Shown here: positions 36,412-44,794 of the stretch, piece after piece
Layout of the letters: each line of letters opens with the position of its first letter
Position numbering within the stretch: position 1 is the stretch's first letter
Source of the DNA: Bacteroidales bacterium
Lineage (GTDB): Bacteria > Bacteroidota > Bacteroidia > Bacteroidales > UBA932
DNA: 64,000 nucleotides
Reading direction: 5' to 3'
NCBI GenBank assembly: GCA_017561265.1
Contig: JAFZDJ010000003.1
Location: forward strand, 124,001-188,000
The notes under the pieces: model-generated
What the model saw: only the letters and a program-made list of their open reading frames with translations
The model's database searches: none
Told to the model about the DNA's origin: nothing
Translations under genes and position numbers: made by a program

Positions 36412-36879
36412 ATGTCAAGATTCAAACAGAAAGAAAAGAGGACCGTTCCTCAGCCACCTTCTGGCTCGCTTTCAGATATCGTGTTCATGCTGTTGTTCTT
36501 CTTCATGGTGACAACAACCATGCGTGAAACTGAAAGCAAGGTTCAGCTCAGACTTCCAGAGGCTTCTGAGATTGCAAAGCTCGAGAGAAAGGACCTCACT
36601 TCATACATCAACATCGGTACACCTACAAGAAACCTTCAGGCTCAGTATGGTACCGAGTCACGTATCCAGCTCAACGACTCATTCAAGACCGTAACTGAGA
36701 TCCGCGACTTCATCGCTGCAGAGCGTGATGCGATGTCTGAGGCAGACCGTTCATTCATGACAGTTGCCATCAAGGCTGACGAGAACACTCGTATGGGTAT
36801 CGTAACTGATGTTAAGCAGGAGCTTCGTAAGTGCTCTGCCCTTAAGATCATGTACACAGCAAGAAAACCGGCTGAATAA
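36412..36879 (+). CDS. ExbD/TolR-type protein (second copy)
   Basis: 155 residues from ATG 36412 (13 nt after the stop of the first copy; an earlier in-frame ATG at 36382 overlaps that gene). Membrane span SGSLSDIVFMLLFFFMVTTTM with the conserved Asp, then a periplasmic ExbD domain with KTVTEIRDF. Two different ExbD-like subunits are common in Bacteroidetes gliding/TonB-type modules. A terminator follows directly. Confidence 0.9.
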   Translation: MSRFKQKEKRTVPQPPSGSLSDIVFMLLFFFMVTTTMRETESKVQLRLPEASEIAKLERKDLTSYINIGTPTRNLQAQYGTESRIQLNDSFKTVTEIRDFIAAERDAMSEADRSFMTVAIKADENTRMGIVTDVKQELRKCSALKIMYTARKPAE

Positions 36880-36899
36880 CAATCAGCTTCAAATATCTG

Positions 36900-36930
36900 A
36901 AAAAAGCAGTTCATAATGAGCTGCTTTTTT
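36900..36930 (+). terminator. Intrinsic terminator of the ExbBD operon
   Basis: A 14-bp stem with one G-U pair (AAAAAAGCAGTTCA ... TGAGCTGCTTTTTT), a 3-nt loop and six T at the 3' end, 21 nt after the last stop. Confidence 0.85.
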
Positions 36931-36965
36931 TATTTATATACTATATAAAATATCAGAAATTTAGG

Positions 36966-36973
36966 TATTTTTG
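36966..36973 (+). promoter_or_regulatory. -7 box (TATTTTTG) of the alkaline phosphatase gene
   Basis: It matches TAnnTTTG with its G 28 nt before the ATG at 37001. No Pho-box-like repeat was recognised in the short gap. Confidence 0.6.
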
Positions 36974-37000
36974 CATGATAATAAATAAAAACACTAAGAC

Positions 37001-38212
37001 ATGAAACTTCAGAAATTATTTACAGCGATCCTGATGGTCGCACTCGCATTCAATGCTTCAGAATTTACTTCTGACGCCAAGAAAAAAGACGATAAGGCTA
37101 AGTATATCTTCCTTTTTATCGGTGATGGAATGGGCTACAACCATGTGGCTGCCACAGAGTCATACCTTTCATATCAGAAAGGAGTGAAGGGTGGTGAAAT
37201 GCTGACAATGTCGACATTCCCATATTTCGGAATGGCAACAACATACTCTGCAAACAGCTACACTACTGATTCATCAGCAGCCGGTACAGCTATCGCAAGT
37301 GGTGAAAAGACCAACAACTATTCTCTCGGAGTAGATCCGGACAACAAGCCGGTAAAGAGTATGGCATATGATCTTAAGGAGGACGGATATAAGATCGGTA
37401 TCGTTACCACTGTTGCAGTGAACCATGCTACACCTGGTGCTTTCTATGCAAGCAGTAACAGCCGTGAAAACTACTACGATATCAGTCAGCAGATCGTAAA
37501 GACAGACTTCGAGTTCTTTGCAGGATCAGGCTTCCTTGATTTCAGAGGCAAGAGAGGCGAGAACAAGGAGCCTATCGATGTCTATCTTGAGAAGAACGGA
37601 TACGAAGTAAGCTACGGTATCAAGGAGTTCTGGAAAGAAGCCGAGGGTAAGGACAAGATGATTCTTTGCCAGGAAAGCAACAGGGCTGAAAGCGCAGGTA
37701 ACTATATCGACTCAGGTGCTATTCCAGAGGATGCGACACTTACTCAGTTGCTTCAGTGCGGTATCGAATACCTTGGCGACAAAGAGCCATTCTTCATCAT
37801 GTGTGAGGGCGGTGACATCGACTGGGGTGGACACGGTAACAAGATCATGCCTGTTGTGTCAACTGTGATTGAGTTTGACAACTCTATCAAGGCAGCATTG
37901 GAGTTCTACAAGAAGCATCCGAAGGAAACACTTATCGTTGTTACTGCTGACCATGAGACAGGCGGATTGTCACTCGGAGCAGGCCCTGAGGTCAACTGGC
38001 AGATTCTTGAGGAGCAGTGGGAGAAGGACGGAAAGCAGAACAACCTCGGAAGAAAGGAAAACACTGACCTGAACCGCAAGGCTTCTATCGGTTGGACAAC
38101 CGGATCTCACACAGGAGCACCTGTGCCTGTATTCGCTATCGGAAAGGGAGCAGAGAAGTTCAGCGGAAGAATGGACAACACTGAGATTAAGGGTAAAATT
38201 TTAGGCGAATAG
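37001..38212 (+). CDS. Alkaline phosphatase
   Basis: 403 residues with an N-terminal signal peptide (LFTAILMVALAFNAS). The nucleophile Ser lies in TTDSSAAGTA (about Ser91), preceded by the metal-binding FLFIGDGMGYNH; later GGDIDWGGHGNK and VTADHETGG supply metal ligands. It hydrolyses phosphate monoesters in the periplasm or outside. Its length is near that of the classic family. Whether phosphate controls it cannot be seen. Confidence 0.9.
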   Translation: MKLQKLFTAILMVALAFNASEFTSDAKKKDDKAKYIFLFIGDGMGYNHVAATESYLSYQKGVKGGEMLTMSTFPYFGMATTYSANSYTTDSSAAGTAIASGEKTNNYSLGVDPDNKPVKSMAYDLKEDGYKIGIVTTVAVNHATPGAFYASSNSRENYYDISQQIVKTDFEFFAGSGFLDFRGKRGENKEPIDVYLEKNGYEVSYGIKEFWKEAEGKDKMILCQESNRAESAGNYIDSGAIPEDATLTQLLQCGIEYLGDKEPFFIMCEGGDIDWGGHGNKIMPVVSTVIEFDNSIKAALEFYKKHPKETLIVVTADHETGGLSLGAGPEVNWQILEEQWEKDGKQNNLGRKENTDLNRKASIGWTTGSHTGAPVPVFAIGKGAEKFSGRMDNTEIKGKILGE

Positions 38213-38224
38213 CAGCAAAAGAGT

Positions 38225-38232
38225 TATCTTTG
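38225..38232 (+). promoter_or_regulatory. -7 box (TATCTTTG) of asnS
   Basis: It matches TAnnTTTG, with its G 29 nt before the asnS ATG at 38261 and its first base 12 nt past the phosphatase stop. Confidence 0.6.
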
Positions 38233-38260
38233 CAGAATTGTAAAAATCAGAAATCTAATA

Positions 38261-39655
38261 ATGGAAACAGTTATCAGAACCAAAATCAAGGATCTGCTCA
38301 AGGCAGAGGCAGGCAAAGAGGTTCTTGCGAAAGGATGGGTAAGAACCAAGAGAGGAAACAAGAATGTAGCGTTCATAGCGCTTAATGACGGTTCTACCAT
38401 CAATAATATTCAGATAGTAGTTGACAAGACACCTGAAAACGAATCAATTCTTGCAAAGGTAACAACTGGAGCATGCATCGCAGTGAAAGGTATGCTCGTT
38501 GAGTCGATGGGAGGCGGACAGGCAACTGAGATCCAGGCTACAGAGCTCGAGATCTACGGAGAGTGCGATCCGGTACGCTACCCTCTTCAGAAGAAGGATA
38601 CATCATTCGAGTTCCTCAGGACAGTAGCCCATCTCCGTCCAAGGACAAATACATTCGGAGCAATCTACCGCGTGAGAAGCAAGATGGCTTATGCCATCCA
38701 CCAGTTCTTCAATGAAAAGGGCTTCGTATACGTTCATACTCCGCTCATCACAGCTTCAGACTGCGAGGGTGCAGGACAGATGTTCCGTGTCACTACTCTT
38801 GATATGGAGAACCTTCCACGCAACAAGAAAGGAGGCATCGACTATACCAAGGACTTCTTCGGAAAGGAAACAAGTCTCACAGTGAGCGGACAGCTTGAAG
38901 GAGAGCTCGGAGCAATGGCTCTGGGTGATATCTACACCTTCGGTCCGACTTTCCGTGCTGAGAACTCAAACACTCCACGACATCTTGCCGAATTCTGGAT
39001 GATCGAGCCGGAAATGGCATTCTACGACATCAAGGACAACATGGATCTCGCAGAGGAGTTCATCAAGTACCTCGTGAAATATGCTCTTGACAACTGCTAC
39101 GATGACATCAAGTTCCTCAACGACAGATATGACAACGAGCTTATCGAGCGTCTCGAGGGTGTTGCTGACACAGAGTTCGTACGTCTTACATACACAGAGG
39201 GAGTAAAGATTCTCGAGGCAGCTGGCGTTGAATGGGAGTATCCTGTAAGCTGGGGTACAGACCTTCAGAGCGAGCATGAGAGATATCTCGTCGAGAAGCA
39301 CTTCAAGAAGCCTGTAATCCTTACAGATTACCCTAAGGATATCAAGGCATTCTACATGAAGCAGAATGAGGACGGAAAGACAGTTCGCGCAATGGACGTT
39401 CTCTTCCCTAAGATCGGTGAGATTATCGGAGGATCGGAGAGAGAGGCTTCACTTCAGAAGCTTGAGGCACGTATCGAGGAGACAGGCATGAGCCGCAAGG
39501 GTCTCGAGTGGTACCTCGACACACGTCGCTTCGGATCAGCTCCTCACAGCGGATTCGGTCTTGGTTTCGAGAGACTTCTTCTCTTCGTTACCGGTATGAG
39601 CAATATCCGTGACGTAATCCCATTCCCTCGTACTCCAAAGAACGCAGAATACTAA
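38261..39655 (+). CDS. asnS: Asparaginyl-tRNA synthetase
   Basis: 464 residues. Class II synthetase with an N-terminal OB-fold ([22 protein letters not shown]) and catalytic motifs: [17 protein letters not shown], motif 2-like [26 protein letters not shown], and the C-terminal motif 3 [14 protein letters not shown]. AsnRS rather than AspRS is indicated by the NTPRHLAEF stretch and the 464-residue length without a GAD insert. It ends before a hairpin at 39678. Confidence 0.92.
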   Translation: METVIRTKIKDLLKAEAGKEVLAKGWVRTKRGNKNVAFIALNDGSTINNIQIVVDKTPENESILAKVTTGACIAVKGMLVESMGGGQATEIQATELEIYGECDPVRYPLQKKDTSFEFLRTVAHLRPRTNTFGAIYRVRSKMAYAIHQFFNEKGFVYVHTPLITASDCEGAGQMFRVTTLDMENLPRNKKGGIDYTKDFFGKETSLTVSGQLEGELGAMALGDIYTFGPTFRAENSNTPRHLAEFWMIEPEMAFYDIKDNMDLAEEFIKYLVKYALDNCYDDIKFLNDRYDNELIERLEGVADTEFVRLTYTEGVKILEAAGVEWEYPVSWGTDLQSEHERYLVEKHFKKPVILTDYPKDIKAFYMKQNEDGKTVRAMDVLFPKIGEIIGGSEREASLQKLEARIEETGMSRKGLEWYLDTRRFGSAPHSGFGLGFERLLLFVTGMSNIRDVIPFPRTPKNAEY

Positions 39656-39677
39656 AATTTTAAGAAATCTTCTGGAA

Positions 39678-39724
39678 ATAAATCTTCTGGAACGGAAACC
39701 ACAGCCTTGTTCCAGAAGATTTAT
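39678..39724 (+). terminator. 16-bp hairpin after asnS, with duplicated left arm
   Basis: Arms 39678-39693 and 39709-39724 are exact complements around a 15-nt loop. A second copy of the left arm core, AAATCTTCTGGAA, lies at 39665-39677, so two alternative stems can form. The 3' end is TTTATTG rather than a pure T-run, so termination may be partial; udk starts 29 nt later. Confidence 0.6.
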
Positions 39725-39752
39725 TGCAAATATTGACAAACGATATAAAGAT

Positions 39753-40376
39753 ATGTTGATAATCGGAATAGCCGGAGGATCCGGATCAGGTAAGACCACA
39801 GTAGTTAAGGCAATTACAGAACAGCTTAAGGAAAATGTTGTTGTAATACCGCAGGATTCATACTACAAAGACCTCAGTCACTTCACTGAGGAGCAGAAAA
39901 GGGTACATAACTTCGACCATCCCGACTCAATAGATTTTGATCTTCTCCGAGCACAGCTGAAAGAGCTGCGCGAGGGAAAGGCCGTAGAACAGCCTATATA
40001 TTCCTATATCACATGCGGCCGTTCCAAGACAGAGACTCTCACTGTAAAGCCGGCTGACGTAATCATTGTCGAGGGTATCCTCATCTTTACGGATCCAAAG
40101 CTCCGCAAACTCATGGACATCAAGATCTTCGTGGATGCGGACGATGACGACAGACTCATGAGAGTCATGGCACGTGACATCGTAGAGCGTGGCAAGACTG
40201 TAGAATGGGTGATCGAGCGATATTCAAACACAGTGAAGCCGATGTATCTGCAGTTCATCGAGCCTAGCAAGAGATATGCTGACATCATCATACCGCAGGG
40301 AGGCCACAACAAGGTTGCTGTAGATGTAATCTCCGCAACAATCGAGAAATCATTGGCCGGCTGCAAAAAGAAGTAA
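39753..40376 (+). CDS. udk: Uridine kinase
   Basis: 207 residues. It phosphorylates uridine and cytidine for pyrimidine salvage. P-loop GIAGGSGSGKTTV (residues 5-17), then PQDSYYKD, FDHPDSIDF and the EGILIF strand match Udk. It has no evident promoter box upstream, only the post-asnS hairpin. The TonB-like gene starts 6 nt after its stop. Confidence 0.93.
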   Translation: MLIIGIAGGSGSGKTTVVKAITEQLKENVVVIPQDSYYKDLSHFTEEQKRVHNFDHPDSIDFDLLRAQLKELREGKAVEQPIYSYITCGRSKTETLTVKPADVIIVEGILIFTDPKLRKLMDIKIFVDADDDDRLMRVMARDIVERGKTVEWVIERYSNTVKPMYLQFIEPSKRYADIIIPQGGHNKVAVDVISATIEKSLAGCKKK

Positions 40377-40382
40377 TACTCC

Positions 40383-41102
40383 ATGAGCAAGGAAAACAGA
40401 GCAGGACTTTATCTCACCGTGATATTCCATCTCACGGTGATTATTGTCTTATTACTGTATTCCATCGACACGACATTGCGCCGCGAAGAAAGCTTTGTCC
40501 TTGATTTCTCCAAGCAGGAGGAAATAGAGCGCAAGGAGAAGGAAGAAGTGATGAAACAGGATCTGAGTGCCAGACTTGAGGAAATGATTGCGGCAGCACG
40601 CCAGCAGACCTCAGGGCAGATTCGAAACATCGCTGTAGACGCAGGATCTCAGCTCAAGGACGACAGAGGCACAGATGCGGACCAATTATACAGAGATGCG
40701 GAAAAGCTCGCCAGAGACCTTAAAAACGGCCAAAAAGACGGCATTGAGGAAGATGCGCGGGAAGAGACTGTAGAGATGCAGCATCAGAACAAGCCGTCAG
40801 AGGACAATCAGAAAACATATAGCGGTCCGTCTGTCGTATCCTACACACTTGATGGCAGAAAAGCCAGTCACCTCAAGATTCCGGCATACAGATGTTATGG
40901 AGCCGGAGATGTTACAGTCATCATAACAGTCAATCCGCAGGGACAGGTCATAAATGCTCAGGTCATGGAGGGGATATCCTCAACAGATCAGTGCCTTCGC
41001 AACTTCGCAGTACGAGCTGCACGCCTCTCCCGCTTTTCTGCATCAACCACCGCTCCGGCCAAACAGACCGGAGAAATTCTCTACAGATTCATCGCCCAGT
41101 AA
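40383..41102 (+). CDS. TonB-like energy transducer
   Basis: 239 residues. One N-terminal membrane segment (about 8-27, LYLTVIFHLTVIIVLLLYS) and a charged periplasmic coiled region (about 40-140, EERKEKEEVMKQDL) precede a TonB C-terminal-like domain (about 165-239, GDVTVIITVNPQGQVINAQVM). Such proteins couple ExbBD to outer-membrane receptors or other partners. It is probably cotranscribed with udk. The ExbBD operon lies only 4 kb upstream, though separated by other genes. It is convergent with the S41 protease gene, 8 nt apart. Confidence 0.82.
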   Translation: MSKENRAGLYLTVIFHLTVIIVLLLYSIDTTLRREESFVLDFSKQEEIERKEKEEVMKQDLSARLEEMIAAARQQTSGQIRNIAVDAGSQLKDDRGTDADQLYRDAEKLARDLKNGQKDGIEEDAREETVEMQHQNKPSEDNQKTYSGPSVVSYTLDGRKASHLKIPAYRCYGAGDVTVIITVNPQGQVINAQVMEGISSTDQCLRNFAVRAARLSRFSASTTAPAKQTGEILYRFIAQ

Positions 41103-41110
41103 AGAAATAT

Positions 41111-42700
41111 TTACCACACCTTGCTGGAGTTCTTGAGAGCGGCTTTTATTGTGTCATCTATCGGAAGATAGAAACGATAGAAGGCCTCGTCTTCAAGCTT
41201 CGAGAAGCGTCCTACGAGAGCTTTGATCTGAGGCATGAGATAAGGTTCTGATTCTTCCCACTCCCCTTCCTTAGGTCTTATGCCATCCACGCGGGAAGCA
41301 TATTCAAGGAACTGTGAACCGAGGTCAAGCCTGTCCAGATAGAGTTCAAGTTCGTTGAAATCATCAATTTCGGACAATGAAGCGCGGTACTTGTCAAGCA
41401 TGGACTGTGCAAAACGCATCATCGTAGCCTTCCTGTTGCATTGTACATGGAATGTTGTGGCTTTTGTCGTATCCATAGGCACAAATACATCCGGGATGAT
41501 TCCACCGCCACCATATACACGACGACCTTTCACAGTATAGAACAATGCAGTGGTATCAATCTTCATACTGTCGGCAGAAGTCATCTCACCATGTGCATAA
41601 CGCTCATAGATGTCATATTCATAATCCTTGTCATAAGGTTTCTGAATGCAACGACCTGATGGAGTATAAAAACGCGAAACAGTAAGCCTTATACCGGATC
41701 CGTCTGTGAAGTTGATCGGTTCCTGAACCAGACCCTTTCCAAAAGAACGGCGGCCCACGATGACTCCCCTGTCATTATCCTGAACAGCTCCTGCGAAAAT
41801 CTCGCTTGAAGATGCAGAACTTTCATTGATAAGGACTGAAAGCTGGATATCCTTGAGTCGGCCTCTTCCGTCCGCATCGTAATTCTGACGGGCTCTATGT
41901 CGTCCTTCCATATATACGACCTCATCTCCTTTTTCAAGGAATTCGTTGGCAAGCTTCCATGCCTGATCGAAATATCCTCCCGTATTGTCCCTGAGGTCGA
42001 AGAGCAGACGGGTCATGCCCATCTGAAGGAGTTTGTCAGCCGCCTGAGAGAACTCCTTGTATGTAGTCCTTGTGAACTTCGACAGTTTGATATATCCTGT
42101 GGTATCGTCCACCATGAAGGCTGCATCTATGCAATGTACAGGGATCATGTCACGCACAATCTCAAACGGAATGAGCTGTCCGTCACGATTGACAGTAATC
42201 TTCACCTTCGACCCCTTAGGTCCCTTCATGAGCCTGATCATGCTGTCTTGAGGCATCTTTACACCTGCGATATCCTTCCCGTCCACACGTACGATCCTGT
42301 CTCCCTGAAGAAGACCTGCCTTCTCCGAAGGGCCTCCCTGTACAGGGTTGATGACTACCGCAGTATCATTCGGAACATTGAAAGTGATACCGATGCCTTC
42401 AAAATTGCCGGACAGTTCAGTCACCGACTTAGTCAGCTCCACCGGAGGAAGATATACGGAATGGGGATCCAGCTCTGCAAGAGCAGCAGCTACGGCAGCA
42501 TCGGTCATAGCCTCCATATCGATAGTATCGACATAGTTGCTTCCGACTTCCTGAAGGATCAGGTTGAGCTTGCGCCACCTGTTATAGTCTCCGTCAAACT
42601 TCCTCTTCGGCTCCAGAGCCTTATATGAGACCATGGTAATAAGCACTCCCAGGATTACGCCCAGGAGTGCTGTAGTGATATTATTGTCAAATCGTTTCAT
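41111..42700 (-). CDS. S41 family (CtpA-like) carboxyl-terminal processing protease
   Basis: 529 residues. Membrane anchor (about 11-27), PDZ domain (about 95-170, GIGITF to GVKMP), then the protease domain with nucleophile Ser about 297 in NESSASSSE and Lys about 322 in RRSFGKG, spaced as in Prc. It trims exported proteins in the periplasm. It is the last gene of the minus-strand ridA operon, 3 nt after the dCMP deaminase gene. No LRR or other extra domain was seen. Confidence 0.9.
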   Translation of the reverse strand: MKRFDNNITTALLGVILGVLITMVSYKALEPKRKFDGDYNRWRKLNLILQEVGSNYVDTIDMEAMTDAAVAAALAELDPHSVYLPPVELTKSVTELSGNFEGIGITFNVPNDTAVVINPVQGGPSEKAGLLQGDRIVRVDGKDIAGVKMPQDSMIRLMKGPKGSKVKITVNRDGQLIPFEIVRDMIPVHCIDAAFMVDDTTGYIKLSKFTRTTYKEFSQAADKLLQMGMTRLLFDLRDNTGGYFDQAWKLANEFLEKGDEVVYMEGRHRARQNYDADGRGRLKDIQLSVLINESSASSSEIFAGAVQDNDRGVIVGRRSFGKGLVQEPINFTDGSGIRLTVSRFYTPSGRCIQKPYDKDYEYDIYERYAHGEMTSADSMKIDTTALFYTVKGRRVYGGGGIIPDVFVPMDTTKATTFHVQCNRKATMMRFAQSMLDKYRASLSEIDDFNELELYLDRLDLGSQFLEYASRVDGIRPKEGEWEESEPYLMPQIKALVGRFSKLEDEAFYRFYLPIDDTIKAALKNSSKVW

Positions 42701-42703
42701 ACT

Positions 42704-43111
42704 TTAATCAGTGACCTGCTCAACTTCAATGCCGGCTCTTTTCAAAAGATCTATACCATCTGTCAGACGATATGAATCGCGATATACGACTCTCCTGATT
42801 CCTGACTGGATGATGAGCTTGGCACATTCAAGGCATGGGGATGCCGTCACATAAAGGGTCGCATCCTTGCTGCTGTTTCCGGACTTTGCGACCTTGGTTA
42901 TTGCATTGGCCTCAGCATGAAGGACATACGGCTTTGTGATCCCGTTTTCATCCTCGCATATATTCTCGAATCCTGAAGGAGTTCCGTTATAACCGTCAGA
43001 AATGATCATTCTGTCCTTTACGAGAAGCGCCCCTACCTGGCGACGCTTGCAGTAGGAGTTCTTTGCCCAGACTCCTGCCATCTCGATATAGCTTTGGTCA
43101 AATTTTTCCAT
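42704..43111 (-). CDS. dCMP deaminase-family (ComEB-like) zinc deaminase
   Basis: 135 residues. Zinc motif VLHAEANAI with catalytic Glu, and TASPCLECAKL supplying the two cysteines. It most likely converts dCMP to dUMP for thymidylate synthesis, as in the deoxycytidylate deaminase family. It overlaps the upstream acyl-CoA synthetase gene by 1 nt and precedes the S41 protease gene. Confidence 0.88.
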   Translation of the reverse strand: MEKFDQSYIEMAGVWAKNSYCKRRQVGALLVKDRMIISDGYNGTPSGFENICEDENGITKPYVLHAEANAITKVAKSGNSSKDATLYVTASPCLECAKLIIQSGIRRVVYRDSYRLTDGIDLLKRAGIEVEQVTD

Positions 43112-44769
43112 TAGTTTCTCTGATAAAGATATCTCTTGATACTCTTCTTAGGTGTTCTCTCGAAGTCCTCTGACATGACCTCTATCTTCTTGAGCTTTGC
43201 ATAGTTAGGAAGTTCCTTATTAAGCTCAGGAAGCATATCCTCAATGAACTTCACGAAAGTCTGCTGGGACATGCCCTCGCTTGCTCCTGCAGCGAAATCA
43301 GGATATATCAAGGCAGTAAGGCCACCGTTATCCTCGATGACGAGAGACTCAACCACATATGGCTGGCTGTTGATTACAGTCTCGACTTCTTCAGGGTAGA
43401 TGTTCTGTCCGCTAGGACCGAGGATCATGCACTTGGTGCGTCCCTTGATGAAGAGACATCCGTCCGCATCGAGAATACCCATGTCACCGGTTCTGAACCA
43501 TCCGTCCTTTGTAAAGACCTCCTTGGTCGCCTCTTCATTCTTGAAGTATCCGAGGAATACATTCGCACCCTTGACCTGAATCTCACCTGGTATTTCGGCA
43601 GGATTTGAAGAATCGATCCTGATTTCCATATTCGGAACGATCTTACCGCATGAGTACAGCTTTTCCTCCTTCCAATCATCATAGGTAATGATAGGAGCGC
43701 ACTCTGTCATACCATATCCTACTGTAATAGGGAAATTCATCCTCTTGAAGAAGGCCTCAACTTCCTTATTGAATGCTGCACCACCCACGATAACCTCAAG
43801 GAATTCGCCACCGAAGGCATTTACAAGCTCTGTTCTGACCTTGTTAAGGACAATCTGATCAAGGCCAGGAAGCTTCATAAGGAACTTTATACCCTCCTTC
43901 TCGAGCACAGGCTTGACCTTGCTCTTGTAGATCTTCTCGATAACAAGCGGTACTGCGATGACAACGCTAGGCTTCACCTCTGAAAGTGCCTTCATGATGA
44001 TCTTAGGGCTCGGGAGTCTTGAGAGGAAGTGGACATGTGTACCTACCGAAAGTTCGTAGAGGACTTCGAACATAAGTCCGTACATATGGGCGCAAGGCAG
44101 CATGGATACAACCCTTGAAGTATTGTTGAGCTCAGGGAGCACCTTGGCTGCAAACTGGATGTTCGACAAGATCGCACGGTAAGGAATCATTACTCCCTTC
44201 GAAAAACCTGAAGTTCCCGAAGTGTAGTTGATCACTGCAAGTTCATCTGCGGAATCCTCGTAATAATCAAGCATATCCGGCTCGAACGCTTCAGGATACT
44301 TCTTTCCGAAAAGCTCGTTCAGATGCACCTTGGCATCATATATCTTCTGATCGGCAGCATACAGGATCTTGAATGTATTCACCTGAATCACAGCCTGGAC
44401 ATCAGGCATTTCCGACTCCGAAAGTCCCTCCCAGATCACATCATCAACAAAAAGGATCTTAGCTTCCGAATGGTTCACCAAGTGGTGGATGTTTGAAGAC
44501 TTGAACTCGTGAAGAAGAGGGACAGGAACGGCTCCATATGTCATGGCCGCAAGAAAAGATACAGCCCAGTTCGCCTGGTTTCTTGAACATATCGCCACCT
44601 TGTCACCCTTGACAAGTCCGCACTCCTCAAACATGATGTGAAGCTTTTCCATTCTTCTGGCAACATCCCTGAAATGAAGGGTCTCTCCCTGATAGTTCGA
44701 GATTGCCGGACGCAGCCAGTTCTTCTTGAACGAAGCTTCAAAAATCTTGTTTACTGATGTAAATTCCAT
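43111..44769 (-). CDS. AMP-forming long-chain fatty acyl ligase
   Basis: 552 residues of the ANL superfamily. P-loop-like motif YTSGTSGFSKGVMI, then VGYGMTECAPI, TGDMGILDADG and a C-terminal Lys region KKSIKRYLY. It activates fatty acids as CoA or ACP thioesters; which acceptor is used cannot be told. It overlaps the deaminase gene and lies 25 nt after the 747-residue gene in the same operon. Confidence 0.86.
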   Translation of the reverse strand: MEFTSVNKIFEASFKKNWLRPAISNYQGETLHFRDVARRMEKLHIMFEECGLVKGDKVAICSRNQANWAVSFLAAMTYGAVPVPLLHEFKSSNIHHLVNHSEAKILFVDDVIWEGLSESEMPDVQAVIQVNTFKILYAADQKIYDAKVHLNELFGKKYPEAFEPDMLDYYEDSADELAVINYTSGTSGFSKGVMIPYRAILSNIQFAAKVLPELNNTSRVVSMLPCAHMYGLMFEVLYELSVGTHVHFLSRLPSPKIIMKALSEVKPSVVIAVPLVIEKIYKSKVKPVLEKEGIKFLMKLPGLDQIVLNKVRTELVNAFGGEFLEVIVGGAAFNKEVEAFFKRMNFPITVGYGMTECAPIITYDDWKEEKLYSCGKIVPNMEIRIDSSNPAEIPGEIQVKGANVFLGYFKNEEATKEVFTKDGWFRTGDMGILDADGCLFIKGRTKCMILGPSGQNIYPEEVETVINSQPYVVESLVIEDNGGLTALIYPDFAAGASEGMSQQTFVKFIEDMLPELNKELPNYAKLKKIEVMSEDFERTPKKSIKRYLYQRN

Positions 44770-44794
44770 TTTATTCCAAGTTAAAGTACTATTC

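Noticed and set aside
41897..42628. 243-residue open frame antisense to the S41 protease
   Set aside because: It is fully inside a well-supported gene and lacks any known motif.
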